A stretch of 64,000 nt of DNA from NCBI RefSeq assembly GCF_000328475.2, contig NC_026481.1, forward strand, positions 811,315 through 875,314, in the 5' to 3' direction. A program made the position numbers and the translations under genes. How positions within the stretch are numbered: the first letter of the stretch is position 1; each line of letters opens with the position of its first letter. Under the pieces are notes generated by a model, which saw only the letters and a program-made list of their open reading frames with translations, ran no database searches and had not been told where the DNA came from. Origin of the DNA: Mycosarcoma maydis (lineage: Eukaryota > Basidiomycota > Ustilaginomycetes > Ustilaginales). Positions 31,301-41,205 of the stretch are shown one piece after another.

Positions 31301-31455
31301 CTCTTGCTAGAGCTAGACCAAAGGGTGTCCAACGGCCACGGCGTCCTTGCTCTCGCAGATAGTTGTTTGGTATTCTTGATTGAGACCGTGGGAGAGCTAT
31401 TTGATTCCGCCGGGCCGTCTGAGGGTTGCAAGCCACGATAGGGAGCTGACACCAT
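28315..31455 (-). CDS. Divergent Ser/Thr protein kinase with large insertions
   Basis: The protein has 1046 residues from an ATG at 31455. Residues 1-280 are Ser/Pro-rich. The kinase begins LLGEGRHCSVYLG (~292), with LCAVKRL (~320) and LEEAFALRRLGTHPNII. A Ser-rich insertion (about 355-510) precedes MLLELLPNNLALYARKHG. The catalytic loop is VHADIKKENMLL (~573), with Ala in place of the HRD Arg, and the magnesium loop is CDFNSAVFP (~592), with Asn in place of the DFG Gly. GTPAYCAPEL and YPIDIFSLGAVLYSLA follow. A second insertion of about 320 residues (about 670-995), with RELREL repeats, separates these from the final LMLQADPAARPTAEHVRHRL. The catalytic Asp, Lys and Asn are present, so activity is plausible. 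I cannot assign a subfamily. Confidence 0.75.
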   Translation of the reverse strand: MVSAPYRGLQPSDGPAESNSSPTVSIKNTKQLSARARTPWPLDTLWSSSSKRASSSRSRSPPSHALGSSYDSSGGLDADQLVDFTDLPLTPPDSGASAFEINAPSDSANQSTRFHPSPVLMSAAAAPPALLRNDLAKSPQTERSKNDIFNSPISWLTPPSRPTPLPPADVQISSPPPSRNSLFFSSFGSSSPIPPSPPPLRSPPTRSLAGASTQAISARVSPSAASADASAAASAHSKTQQKSWRNKGHSRNSSLGRASSEECLEEEARIRATKRVDFRLCPTNDFLLGEGRHCSVYLGSYRPRPEALASNTNDTTTARAWRLCAVKRLHADRQSQLLGLEEAFALRRLGTHPNIIQLIDIRDEVEFTASPRHTPQPLPELQQASRSANNAIGLGLPKPETRAPSAAPASGAGGHTSHSRSTSDMTGRDEIHIERRALAYERQHEAARTGSILPEAESAALSLRQPRSRMTSAELPQLRNVPTPTFLVQGPDDDDLNSTRIREQTDNHQSLARKPASNSMDPPRLLMLLELLPNNLALYARKHGQRIDLQQWFDWAVQMAEAVVFLHSKGCVHADIKKENMLLTEDLNIKLCDFNSAVFPNPSDPPHDGLGLGTPAYCAPELSGATGGPGATSFSYPIDIFSLGAVLYSLATAHEPFSKARSVVEMLHRKRLFFESEENDRASRLAVEAGSKSNSQSASRSGSLRGRHTRTPSLCNNDVGSVGPASPGQLAVLLNRYVQHDSHATHMCRDASNDSLESVASSITTMSGRNPTSLAVARLLEPTDEPRGLLVDPNTASRSGSLLRELRELRELRELRELGGCAEVRRTASTGGRKAMAGGISSLQRPRASNEPSETLGHASDSIASTPSACARASAKPKPVSKVTLLDLASRPDWLRRRSSYGDEIRSIQSSSAYILSGAPISEHTAERHGSTDQGLSTTPTQPGASQPSRLRSMFSPTSAQLGSTSSTEKPCTCFAVHAHSTWSSPEPDTHMHAYDDGYPAIILPGGGRLPDSTRDLLRLMLQADPAARPTAEHVRHRLRTHMQLL
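29003..29049. repeat. Coding 9-bp minisatellite (Arg-Glu-Leu repeat)
   Basis: About five tandem copies of the 9-mer agctcgcgc, read on the minus strand as repeated Arg-Glu-Leu within the second insertion of the divergent kinase. Confidence 0.9.
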
Positions 31456-33457
31456 GGTGTGAGGAGGGAGCGCGTCAAATGCACTTGCAGAGGAGACGAG
31501 GCTGCGATGATGCGTATATCGATGTGTCAGGGGCAGCTCGTTGTCAGTATAGACATTGGTTGGATCAGACTGTGAGACGCAGCGACGAGTACAAGAGAGG
31601 CGTAGGCGAGCAGGAGAATCCAGAGGAAAGCGGAGGGTGGGACGCAGTGCACAAAGTGGTCACAAAGTGTGTCGACAGAGGCTGGCTCAGCCTGGTGGCG
31701 GACAAGCCGACAAAACAAACGCTTGAGGTGATGGCGAGCGCGATGAGGCAAGAGAGCATGGAAAAGTGTCATCGATGGATCAAGAGATAGAGAGCCGGAT
31801 GAGGTCTCATCGGTGAAAAGCCCGACGTTGGGCAGATAAGTCACAGTCACGAGTTCCATTTTGAGACCAAAAAAACTCGTCGGGTAGTCGCCGGCGAGTG
31901 CCACCGAATGCCTGGCAAAACCTCTTTCAATGGTGGATAGCATCATGTGGTGCTCTTGTAGCCGCGTCATGCGCTGCAGCAATTGCCTTATTAGTACTAT
32001 TTTGTAGGCTGTACAACCTTGCTTGACGAGTCACGAGTAGGCGCCAACTGCAACGGGCAAACAGCACAAAAGCGTCCATTCACGATTTGCACGTTGGTTA
32101 GGATAGTGTTATGCAAAGCGGGATTATTGATTCAATTGATTTGATTCGTGAATGATTCGTTGTATTTGCCTTTGGCAAGCTTATTGATAAAAGAACTTGA
32201 TTGTGAAGCGAGATCCGCCATTATTTAACATTCGTGTTACACGATCGTGGATTCGCGATTCACGATTGTGGGGCAAACGAAAAGGGACCGGATGACGCTT
32301 AGAATTTCTACCGTGGAAACAGCGAAACGTGGAAACATGGGCGCAGCTGCAGGACTTTCAATACTAAGTTACCTTGATCGTGAATCTTGGATGGAGCATC
32401 CAAAGACTGCTTCGTTCGGTGCGATATCGAATCGTGAACGTATTGTATTTACCACCTAGGTTAGACAGAAGCACTCGTGATCGTTTTCTGATTCGTGATT
32501 GTAGTAGTTCACATTCTTTTCTGACTTGGAGAAGCCAGTTACGAGTATAGGCGGACGGGCAGGACTCATGACTGAAACAGGCTCTAAGTTAGCGGAATGT
32601 CTACCCGGGCTCTGCAGCTTGACCCTCGCCGCTACCTTGCTCATGTACAGTAATTACAGATACAGTACAGTGATGAAAGAATGCGGAAAAAGAGGCATTC
32701 TACAGTCGTGAGTGCTGGAATTCACGATTAATTTATCATCCAAGCTTCCGTGTTCACGGTTGGTGCCTCGTGCATGTTATCGTCGTCACGTAACTACAGT
32801 AGCTGAGTGTAAAGTAACAGTTATTCGTGATTCACGATTGATTCAATTTGCACGTCGCATGTCGGCCGTCGAGTCATCCGCCTCCGTTTTGGACGCGTAA
32901 AGAGCGTATAGAGACACTCACTCTTGACTCACCAACTTCATGAGCTCATCCGCTGCGTTCGAGACACCTCAGATCAATAAACTTACTTTAAGCTTGTCAG
33001 CGCCCCGCAACCTTCTCAAAAGCACAGGCAATTTGGTCGTCTCGATGCAGCCATGGCAGCACAGCAAAAGTGTCCAGCAGAGCAAAGGAGAGAAACCGCG
33101 TTACGTTACGATGGCTATTCGTGGTTTCTGCACGGCTCCGTCCCTGAATGCTCGTGTACTTCAACAGCTCGTTGTGATTTGCCCAAGCTTGGAGCGACTC
33201 ATCAGACAACCAGCAGGGCGCCATCTCCCCGATTTGAGATTTTTTCGGTCAGGATCGCTCGATGGCCGTGGATCNNNNNNNNNNNNNNNNNNNNNNNNNN
33301 NNNNNNNNNNNNNNNNNNNNNNNNNNNNNNNNNNNNNNNNNNNNNNNNNNNNNNNNNNNNNNNNNNNNNNNNNNCGGGGTGATCATCTTCGTTGATCTCG
33401 AGGTACTTTAACACCTTTCTTCGTGGCTAGTTTGTTAGCCCATCAGCCTTGATAAAA
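31456..33457. other. Intergenic region with an assembly gap
   Basis: Divergent promoter region between the kinase and PEX16. It is relatively AT-rich around 32090-32900, with scattered TTCGTGA heptamers. A 100-N gap lies 83 bases before the PEX16 start, so part of that promoter or leader is missing. No domain-bearing frame was found. Confidence 0.6.
33275..33374. other. Assembly gap (100 N)
   Basis: Exactly 100 N, placeholder length, immediately upstream of PEX16. Confidence 0.99.
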
Positions 33458-35044
33458 ATGGCGCTCTTGAAGCAGTACGACGACTTTTTGCTCAACAACG
33501 CCTCGCAAATCACCGCCGTCGAGAGCTCGCTGCGTTCCATTACCTACTTCCTACCAGGTCGTTTCAAGGATGCCGAGCTTGCAGGAGAAGCCATCTACGC
33601 ATCCCTCAACCTTCTCGGTCTCTACCATGATTCCATCCTCGCTCGAGCCCTAGAAAAGCAGAATCCGCTTGCCATCACCAACGACAAAGCCCTCGCAGCT
33701 GAAAAGCGTGTCCTCCCATCCAGCGCTGCACGACTTGATACCAATATCGCCACCGGTCTCACTCCCTCGGAACATGCAAGGTATACCAACCACTTTTCGC
33801 ACAGCTCCAAGAGCTACAATCGTGTAGCCAGGAGCCTGGTCATTGTAGGCTACTTTGAGCTGCTTGCAGAGATGGTGGCAAGGCGCAAGCTTGGGCGAAG
33901 GAAAGCCTGGGATGTTGTAGCTGCCATTGAAGCTCTCAAAGTGTTGCTCCGTCTGAGCCTTGTCCAGATGACGGGCTCAAGAATGGCCATCCATCCTCCC
34001 ATTCCGGAACGCGAAGTGGATCCAGCTGCTCTCGAACAGGAACGAGCAAACATAGTGGGCAAGCTTGCGCATCGCCTCGACGTGGCCACTGCTTCTTCCA
34101 ACTCTTCGCTTTCGAACTCGATCACACAGCCACCCAAGGGCTATTGGAAGGGCTCTCGCACTGGCTTGCTGCGACCTACCCTTGCTTCGCTCCGACCGGG
34201 CTACGACGATACCGAGGATGATCCTCCGGCGTCTGCCGCGCAACCCGACCGTCGTCCACCGCATTTGCGAGCTATGCGCATCAACGCCGCTCACTCTGGT
34301 TCTGACACTGACGACACGCTGGTAGATTCGACCCGACTTCAGGCGTCCACGACACTTTATCCCTCGGCGGCGAGCGACGACCCGCTCTCTCAATCATCTA
34401 ACGCATTGCAAAAGGATCTGCCTTCGCCGCCCGTGACCATGAAACCCTGGTCAGAATCGCAAATCAATGACTACCTCCTCTCTCGTGTCCTCACTGTCAA
34501 CGATGTTCGCAAGCCCGAGGAGCTCGTCCGGCCTCTACGCAATCGCAGCGCTCATCTCGCCGAAGTTGTTTGGATCCTTCGACCTCTCATCTACGTCCTT
34601 GCTCTGCGTCGATGGGGACGAAAAGCGACGCTTCCATTCGCTCTTTCCTTTGCCCTCGAATATTTCGCCAAAGAACTGCGCATTCGTTCATTTGCGCCTT
34701 CTATCCCTGCACCCAAGAGTCTCTTCCCCACCAACCCCCTTCTCGCCGCTATGATGGGCCAGAATCCGCTTGCCTCGATCCTAACTTCGATCTTCATGGG
34801 CGGAAATCCGGCCGACAAGGCCAAACGTCCCATCTCGTCGGTCGAAGAGGCTGAATGGTCCAAGCGCGCCAATTCGTTCTGGTGGTATCTCCTACGTGGT
34901 CCGCTCTGGTACTCTTTCACCCGTCCTAAACTGTCCGGCTTAGTCCAGCGTACACACGGCAAATTTCTCATCGGCATGGTCGGCGGTGTCCTCAGCGATT
35001 ATCTGCCGCTCATCGATGAGTATTACTACTATTCAGCCACATGA
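33458..35044 (+). CDS. PEX16: Peroxisomal membrane biogenesis protein Pex16
   Basis: The protein has 528 residues from the ATG at 33458; the in-frame codon three triplets upstream is TTG. The N-terminus LLKQYDDFLLNNASQITAVE and SITYFLPGRFKDAELAGEAI are conserved Pex16 segments. The central VGYFELLAEMVARR and ALKVLLRLSLVQM and the late HLAEVVWILRPLIYVLALRR also match. The C-terminus has two hydrophobic stretches and ends in a Tyr-rich IDEYYYYSAT. Family role: Pex16 inserts or recruits peroxisomal membrane proteins (with Pex3 and Pex19) at the ER and peroxisome. A polar low-complexity insertion lies at about 225-335, giving a longer protein than human PEX16 (336 residues). It is convergent with the Pbs2 gene, 281 bases apart. 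Confidence 0.92.
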   Translation: MALLKQYDDFLLNNASQITAVESSLRSITYFLPGRFKDAELAGEAIYASLNLLGLYHDSILARALEKQNPLAITNDKALAAEKRVLPSSAARLDTNIATGLTPSEHARYTNHFSHSSKSYNRVARSLVIVGYFELLAEMVARRKLGRRKAWDVVAAIEALKVLLRLSLVQMTGSRMAIHPPIPEREVDPAALEQERANIVGKLAHRLDVATASSNSSLSNSITQPPKGYWKGSRTGLLRPTLASLRPGYDDTEDDPPASAAQPDRRPPHLRAMRINAAHSGSDTDDTLVDSTRLQASTTLYPSAASDDPLSQSSNALQKDLPSPPVTMKPWSESQINDYLLSRVLTVNDVRKPEELVRPLRNRSAHLAEVVWILRPLIYVLALRRWGRKATLPFALSFALEYFAKELRIRSFAPSIPAPKSLFPTNPLLAAMMGQNPLASILTSIFMGGNPADKAKRPISSVEEAEWSKRANSFWWYLLRGPLWYSFTRPKLSGLVQRTHGKFLIGMVGGVLSDYLPLIDEYYYYSAT

Positions 35045-35325
35045 GCCTCACCACATGCAATTCTAGTCACATTTCACACTTCCACTCGACGTGCCAGATG
35101 TCTTGACCGCTCTGCGCGAGCCAGCAGTTTAGTTTACCAGAGTCCCTCGTCAGCACACAAGCTCCTTTTTATCACAGGTTAGAATACAGACGAGCATGAT
35201 TTGCGATGGTGTATAAATGCTAAGACATGCGTGTACAACGAGGATAAGCTATAAGTATGGGAATGCTACGGGATAGCAAAGTCTGATCGGCTGATGGCCA
35301 CTGAGCACGGCGGCTCTGGGACTCA

Positions 35326-37005
35326 TCATGCCTCTGATGGTGTTGAAGATGAACCAGGAGCTGAAGTACCATTGACCTGCTCCTTTTTCCGTGTTCTCGC
35401 ATCAATGGCCCTTTCCACCCACCCGACCATGTCGACGCCTTCCTCGCCTTTGGCCGCATCCTCCGTAAGAAACTCGTGCTCGAGCAACTGTGCATACGTT
35501 GGCCTTCGAGCTGGAATCTTTTCCAGGCACTTTGCTACAAAGTCGCGCGCCGTCTCGGAGTACAGCTCGGGAGGCAATTCGGGAGGATCGCCATGCACGA
35601 TGGCCTGGAGCTGTGCAAAAACGTTCGAGTAGGTTTCGGGCGGATACGGATAGGTGCCGAGCGTCGTCTCGACCATGGACAATCCGAGCGACCACACGTC
35701 CGAGGCCACGGTGTAGGTGCCCAGCATGTTTTGCGATTCGCCCTTGATGCGTTCGGGCGCCATGTACGACTGACAGCCAATGTTGGTCTTGGCCAACGAC
35801 TTTTCCAATTGACCCGAAACGCCAAAGTCGCACAGCTTGACCTGACCCTTGCGATTGATGAGCACATTGGTGGGCTTGACGTCGCGGTGCATGATCTGCA
35901 GCTCATCTTTGAGGAAGCTGAGACCACGCACCATGCTGCCAGTGATCCTTGCAAGCACATCTTCAGGCACGCTGCCCCGGTCGCCGTACAGCTTGTCGAG
36001 ACTGCCCGCGTTCATGTACTCCATGCAATAGTAGACGCACGACTCGATAAAGAAGGCGCCGTAAAACTCGACAATCTGCGGTGCAGTGGCTCGATGCAGA
36101 ATGTCGAGCTCCATGATGATGGCATTGAGCTTCGACTCGTCCAACTCGAGACGAATCTCCTTCATCGCCATCTCGACATGCGTCTGCGTGTGACGCACCT
36201 TGCGAACGGTACCGTAGTTGCCCTTGCCGAGCTCGTCCATGAGCTCAAGCTCGGCCATGTTGATCTTGAACGAGGTTCCGTTGCCAAATTCTACACCGGA
36301 AGCGTGGAGCACGGCTTTGCCACCGAAGTTGAGTCGNNNNNNNNNNNNNNNNNNNNNNNNNNNNNNNNNNNNNNNNNNNNNNNNNNNNNNNNNNNNNNNN
36401 NNNNNNNNNNNNNNNNNNNNNNNNNNNNNNNNNNNNTCATTCTATCTCCCGATCCAAACCCTGTCGCTGAGTTTGAGGCCGGGTCGATTGCGTCTGGCAC
36501 CCATACCTGCTGCTGGAGAAGCTGAAGGGGGTGCACCTGCGGAAGGACCGCCAAGCGCACCAGGGACGCCTCTACGTGCTGCAAGACCACCCATGCCGGT
36601 GCCTGGTAATGCTCCCGGGCGACTGCTAGCCGAGACGAAAAGCGAGGCGCTAGCGTTGCTGTCGATGCGCTGATCATGGCCCATGACGGCATGACCGGGG
36701 CTAGCAGATGCGGTGGATCTGTTTGCGTTGGCAGCGAGCTTGGCTTGCAGACTTGGCGGGAGGCGAGCGCCTGCCATCTGGCGTGCGCGTTCGGCGGCAC
36801 CGACGGCTGTGTTGGGTGATTTCGCAGCCAATGGACCGCCAGTGCCAGAAGCAGGACGAAGCAAATGAGAGCCTCCACTTGATGAGGAGGCGCGTGACGG
36901 TGGGCCACCGGTGGCATTCTGAGGCGAGGATTGATTTGGGGCGTCCTTGAGGTTCATCTGGGCGGTGAGACGCTCCACCTCTGATGATGAGACCGAGTCG
37001 GTCAT
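35326..37005 (-). CDS. PBS2: Pbs2-type MAP kinase kinase (interrupted by an assembly gap)
   Basis: The N-terminal part (37005 to about 36460) starts MTDSVSSSEVERL and is Ala/Gly/Pro/Ser-rich. It ends in GLKLSD followed by AGG|GTTTGG, a possible intron donor, because the frame then stops at 36442. The 100-N gap follows. After it the frame continues RLNFGGKAVLHASG into the kinase: LGKGNYGTVRKV, MAMKEI, IMHRDVKPTNVLIN, LCDFGVSGQL, and activation loop SLAKTNIGCQSYMAPER, whose Ser and Thr match the Pbs2 phosphosites. This sequence separates it from Ste7/Fuz7 and Mkk types. Pbs2 activates the Hog1 MAP kinase in osmotic and stress signalling. The exact splice site and any residues lost in the gap cannot be resolved. 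The start is a true ATG at 37005. Confidence 0.88.
36337..36436. other. Assembly gap (100 N) inside PBS2
   Basis: Exactly 100 N between the N-terminal exon and the kinase-domain exon of the Pbs2-type gene; it probably covers an intron and perhaps a few codons. Confidence 0.99.
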
Positions 37006-39549
37006 GTTGACTGCAAGACCGCACGCTTTCCAGCTTCACAAGGCTTGCAGGAGCTCGGCTGACTCTTTCGGGACGGTGCCGATGCCAAGCTGATGTTCGG
37101 AATGTCCGAATGGCGACCCACAGAGCCGAGTAGTCTAGGATGGTTGCGTCGATGTTTGATATATGGCTGAACAGACTGCTAAATAAAGTTGTGCGCTGGT
37201 GAAAGCCAAAATCGATCAGGAACAGCGTTGGCCAGCTGTGACGGTTTGGGCGAGACTGAGCTAGAAAGGTGTCGTGATATGACGATAGATGGATGCAAGA
37301 AAGGTATAAAAAGTCGATCCAGGTGCACTTCGTCAAGTTGATCACAGTTCTTAATGTGACGAGGAGAAGATGCGATGTGATGCAGATGGCCGCATCAGCA
37401 GCGTCAAATGTAGTTGGCACACGGACCGATTTGCAAAGCGACAACGCCAACGCACAGCAGCAGCATTAAATTTGCGATCAGGTCCAAAAGTCACAACTAG
37501 TGCTTGAACGCCCAAGATCAACCACAGTCTGAGTTCAGAAAAAAAAAGGGCCAAAAAGGATAAAAATACGCATGTCCTGAGGAAGTTGATCACTAAGTTA
37601 AGTCAGTCACACAACTCTGACTGTCTACTGTCAAGGGCATACTTACTCAGCATGGTGGAGATATCGACTGCGGATTGTGTACAAAGTACTGTGCAGCACA
37701 GTGCAGTGATGTCTGCGTGTCATATTGCTGCCGTGAACAGTCGTTTTCTACTCAGCATTATTCAGAGGCTGACGTTGTGGTGATTCGATGAAAGTTGGCT
37801 AACATCAGCCAGCATGCATACAGAGATAGCCTCAAGATCTCGCGTGGCGAAAAGGTACAAGTAAAGTGAAAGTGTTTGAAGCTGCAGTCACGAGTCCTGC
37901 CACATTGCACATCAGTAGCTACAGACGGGCATACAGTAGGTTGTTGTTACCAGTCTACAAGATTCGCAACACAAAGTTACCAGGGCGGAAGTTAGGAATC
38001 GCTTGCTCGACAAGCACAGCTTGCACACAACAGGGTCATCACCGCCAATCGCCGAGCAGTTAAGCAGCTTCAACTGCGTTCACTCAGTCATCATCACGAT
38101 GTGCAAGCACCTCGCTTAGCCCCATCAAGCGTTGACGTACGATACGTTTTGTTCAGGATTCGTGATTCGTGATTCAGGACTTGCACAGCTGTTAACTAGG
38201 TGAGTCAGCTGGGCTCAGACGCTCAAAGCTCCGATCCTCGCTCGGCATCGGATTCAAATTGACAACACAAAATTTGCGAGCTGAGGTTGGTGTTCAAATT
38301 GCGATCCAATTTTACCAATCTGGTTCAGATCGGGTCCAATGACCCCTTTCACACCTACCCGAAGAAATCCGGATCCTCATCATCAAGCCGCCGTGACTTC
38401 GTGAATCGTGATTCACGTTTTGTAGCCCTTGAGTCGGCTCCGGTTGGAGCAATCTGCAATCTTTTTGGCTCTCTCAACATTCACAGATTTTCAGATGCCT
38501 GAGCCGTTGTTCAAAGTGCCATCCATCCTGGAGCCGCGGAACGACATTCAAGCAGCACCCTTTTGCAGCCAACCAAGTCGCCTGCCAGTACATCTGAATG
38601 CATTCGCAGCCTGTCACGCGGCCCAACTTGAAGAGGCTTTTGTTAAGCAATGTAGATGGACCACAATGTGTCCTTTTGCTCTGTCACCAGCGTGAAGGTT
38701 GCTTCTAAGATTTGGGCAAGGATACATGGGATCGGCAAACCGAGATTCCAGTGCTCAGCAAGGGACCTGTTGCTCGCTAAAGTGCAGTGTGGAATCTTGA
38801 ATGTTGAAGTTGAGGCTAAGATTCTCGCGCTTGTGAAGTTGTGTAAAAACGATGCAAAGAGCACATCGCGCTGTGCAAGCCAGAACGTATAGTAACGGTA
38901 CAGCTGGGGAGCCGGTAAGTCCCCAAAAGCCGACCCGACTTCTTCCAGGCTTTTTCGGAGTTGGGTGCTATTTCTCTTGGAATCTTAGCTGCAAATTGCT
39001 GGCTGGCTTTCGCATTTTCGAGGAGGTTGACTGGTCGGATGCCTGGCTTGCCCCGCGTCTTTAGGCCGCCGCGCTCTGGCTATTGGTCCAAGCGCCTTGT
39101 TCACTTCTGCTGCTGCTGCTGCTCCTCACCGGTTTCCGCATGTGAATGGGGTCGCTTGCACCTTCTCGAGCATGGCGCTCGTGGGTCGGTTAATTCTAAA
39201 AGGCTACTTTGTGACCGTCCCTCCGCTTTGTTCTTCCCACACCATCTCCATCCTCCTCCTCTTTCGTAGCATCACTCTTCGCTTGCCTCTTTGTCGAGTG
39301 ACTTTATCCACAGACGGATCGTGAGTACGCCTGTTTCTTTGCAACCTGCTGTGCACAGATGGGCATGTGGGTCTCCATCCGTGGATCCTGCACCCCGTCA
39401 CATCATCGAGTCGTATGCGCTCTGATCAAGCTGATCGTGCAAACGATGGCGACGGCCTTGGCCACTGTGTGCAATCGAAAATTTTCGGCTCTGTAGCGCC
39501 AGCAAACTGACCAGATCATTGCTCATCTCTCGTTTTCGTTCGTATCCAG
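37006..39549. other. Divergent intergenic region upstream of PBS2 and the methylcitrate dehydratase gene
   Basis: 2.5 kb without an accepted gene. It includes a TTCGTGATTCGTGATTC heptamer pair at 38156-38176, a CTG-rich microsatellite near 39105-39125, and the probable 5' leader and leader intron of the plus-strand gene (39321-39549). Confidence 0.6.
39321..39549 (+). other. Probable 5'-UTR intron of the methylcitrate dehydratase gene
   Basis: A GTGAGTACG donor-like sequence begins at 39321, and TATCCAG ends at 39549, immediately before the start codon. A pyrimidine-rich stretch precedes the acceptor. Splicing would join the leader directly to the ATG. This is inference from splice signals only. 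Confidence 0.45.
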
Positions 39550-41205
39550 ATGCCTCGACTCGTTTCCCAATCCACCCTGGCTGCATCGCTTCGATCCACC
39601 TCTACTCGATCGATCTCCACCTCTGCTCTTCCTCGGGCCACTGCCGTTGCTGCTCGATCCGTCGGCAAGCTCTCCAACAAGACCGCTTTCTCCCAGCTCT
39701 CCCGCACCGCCGCTTTCTCCACCTCTGCTCGCATCATGGGCGGTCACGCTGGTGTTGGTAAGGGCGAGGACAACGTCCGTCCCCCTCCCGATCAGGTCCT
39801 CCAGGACATTGCCGACTATGTTCACAACTACAAGATTGACTCCAAGGTCGCCTACGACACTGCCCGTCTCTGTCTGCTCGACTCGTTGGGATGTGCCATG
39901 GAGGCCCTCCGCTTCCCTGCTGCCGCCAACGTCTGTGGCCCTGTCGTTCCCGGTACCGTGGTGCCCAACGGCGCCCGTGTCATTGGTACCAACTACGAGC
40001 TCGACCCCATCCGTGCCGCCTTTAACAACGGCGCCCTGATCCGATGGCTCGACTTTAACGACACCTGGCTCGCTGCCGAGTGGGGTCACCCTTCGGACAA
40101 CATCGGCTCCATCCTCTCGGTGGCCGACTGGATCAGCCGTACCAACATTGCCAATGGAAAGAAGCCCCTTACCGTTCAAGACGTTCTCACTGCCGCTATC
40201 CAGGCTCACGAGATCCAGGGATGCCTCGCCATCGAGAACTCGTTCAACCGCGTTGGTCTTGACCACGTCGTCTTGGTAAAGGTTGCTTCGGCTGCCGTTG
40301 TGTCCAAGTTGATCGGCAACACACGTGACCAGACCGTTGATGTCGTCTCGCAGGCTTTCGTCGACGGCCAGTCGCTCCGAACCTACCGTCACGCTCCCAA
40401 CGCCGGCTCGCGCAAGTCGTGGGCTGCCGGTGACGCCTGCTCGCGTGCCGTTAACCTTGCTCTACTCGTGCAGAAGGGCGAGCAGGGCTACAACTCGGTA
40501 CTCACTGCCAAGACTTGGGGCTTCTACGACGTGCTCTTCAAGGGAAAGGAGTTCAAGTTCCAGCGCCCTTACGGCTCGTACGTGATGGAAAACGTTCTGT
40601 TCAAGCTGGTGCCTGCCGAATTTCACTCGCAGACCGCCATCGAGGGTGCCATCATCCTGCACGGCCGCATGCAGAAGAACGGCAAGACGTCGGATGATAT
40701 CAAGAGCGTCACCATCAAGACGCAGGAGGCTGCTGTGCGTATCATCTCCAAGTCGGGTAAGCTCAACAACTATGCCGACCGTGATCACTCGCTGCAGTAC
40801 ATCACCGCCATGGGTCTGATCAACGGCAAGCTTGACCCCGAGGACTACTCGGATGAGGTGGCCAAGAACCCCAAGATCGACGAGCTGCGTGCCAAGATGT
40901 CGGTCGAGGAGGAGGCGCGCTACACGACCGAGTACCTCGACCCTGAGCTGCGTTCGATCGGAAACAGTGTCGAGGTTACCTTCAACGATGGCACCACCGA
41001 CTCGATCGCTCTCGACTACCCCGTCGGCCACGCTCGTCGTCGTGAGGAGGCCAAGCCGCTCATCAAGAGCAAGCTGCAGAAGCACCTCAAGGGCTTCTTC
41101 CCCGAGGCGCGCCAGTCCGAGATCGTGGCCCTGCTCGAGGACCACGAGAAGCTCGCTAAGCTTCCCGCCAACGAGTTTGTTGACCTCTGGGTTCGCGACC
41201 AGTAG
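39550..41205 (+). CDS. Mitochondrial 2-methylcitrate dehydratase (PrpD family)
   Basis: The protein has 551 residues. The N-terminal ~60 residues are rich in Arg, Ser, Thr and Ala with few acids, a mitochondrial presequence. The MmgE/PrpD fold begins about residue 75. Key segments are LCLLDSLGCAMEALRFPA, IRWLDFNDTWLAAEWGHPSDN and AAVVSKLIGN; a catalytic-type stretch PYGSYVMENVLFKLVPAEFH follows in the second half. The enzyme dehydrates 2-methylcitrate in the methylcitrate cycle that disposes of propionyl-CoA from odd-chain fats and some amino acids. Codon choice is strongly biased (GCC, CTC, AAG, ATC) compared with its neighbours, suggesting high expression. The start directly follows a likely leader-intron acceptor. 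No coding intron is seen. Confidence 0.92.
   Translation: MPRLVSQSTLAASLRSTSTRSISTSALPRATAVAARSVGKLSNKTAFSQLSRTAAFSTSARIMGGHAGVGKGEDNVRPPPDQVLQDIADYVHNYKIDSKVAYDTARLCLLDSLGCAMEALRFPAAANVCGPVVPGTVVPNGARVIGTNYELDPIRAAFNNGALIRWLDFNDTWLAAEWGHPSDNIGSILSVADWISRTNIANGKKPLTVQDVLTAAIQAHEIQGCLAIENSFNRVGLDHVVLVKVASAAVVSKLIGNTRDQTVDVVSQAFVDGQSLRTYRHAPNAGSRKSWAAGDACSRAVNLALLVQKGEQGYNSVLTAKTWGFYDVLFKGKEFKFQRPYGSYVMENVLFKLVPAEFHSQTAIEGAIILHGRMQKNGKTSDDIKSVTIKTQEAAVRIISKSGKLNNYADRDHSLQYITAMGLINGKLDPEDYSDEVAKNPKIDELRAKMSVEEEARYTTEYLDPELRSIGNSVEVTFNDGTTDSIALDYPVGHARRREEAKPLIKSKLQKHLKGFFPEARQSEIVALLEDHEKLAKLPANEFVDLWVRDQ

Noticed and set aside
32940..33395. Open frame reading into the second assembly gap
   Set aside because: Translation across N is meaningless and the known part has no recognisable domain; more likely PEX16 promoter or leader.
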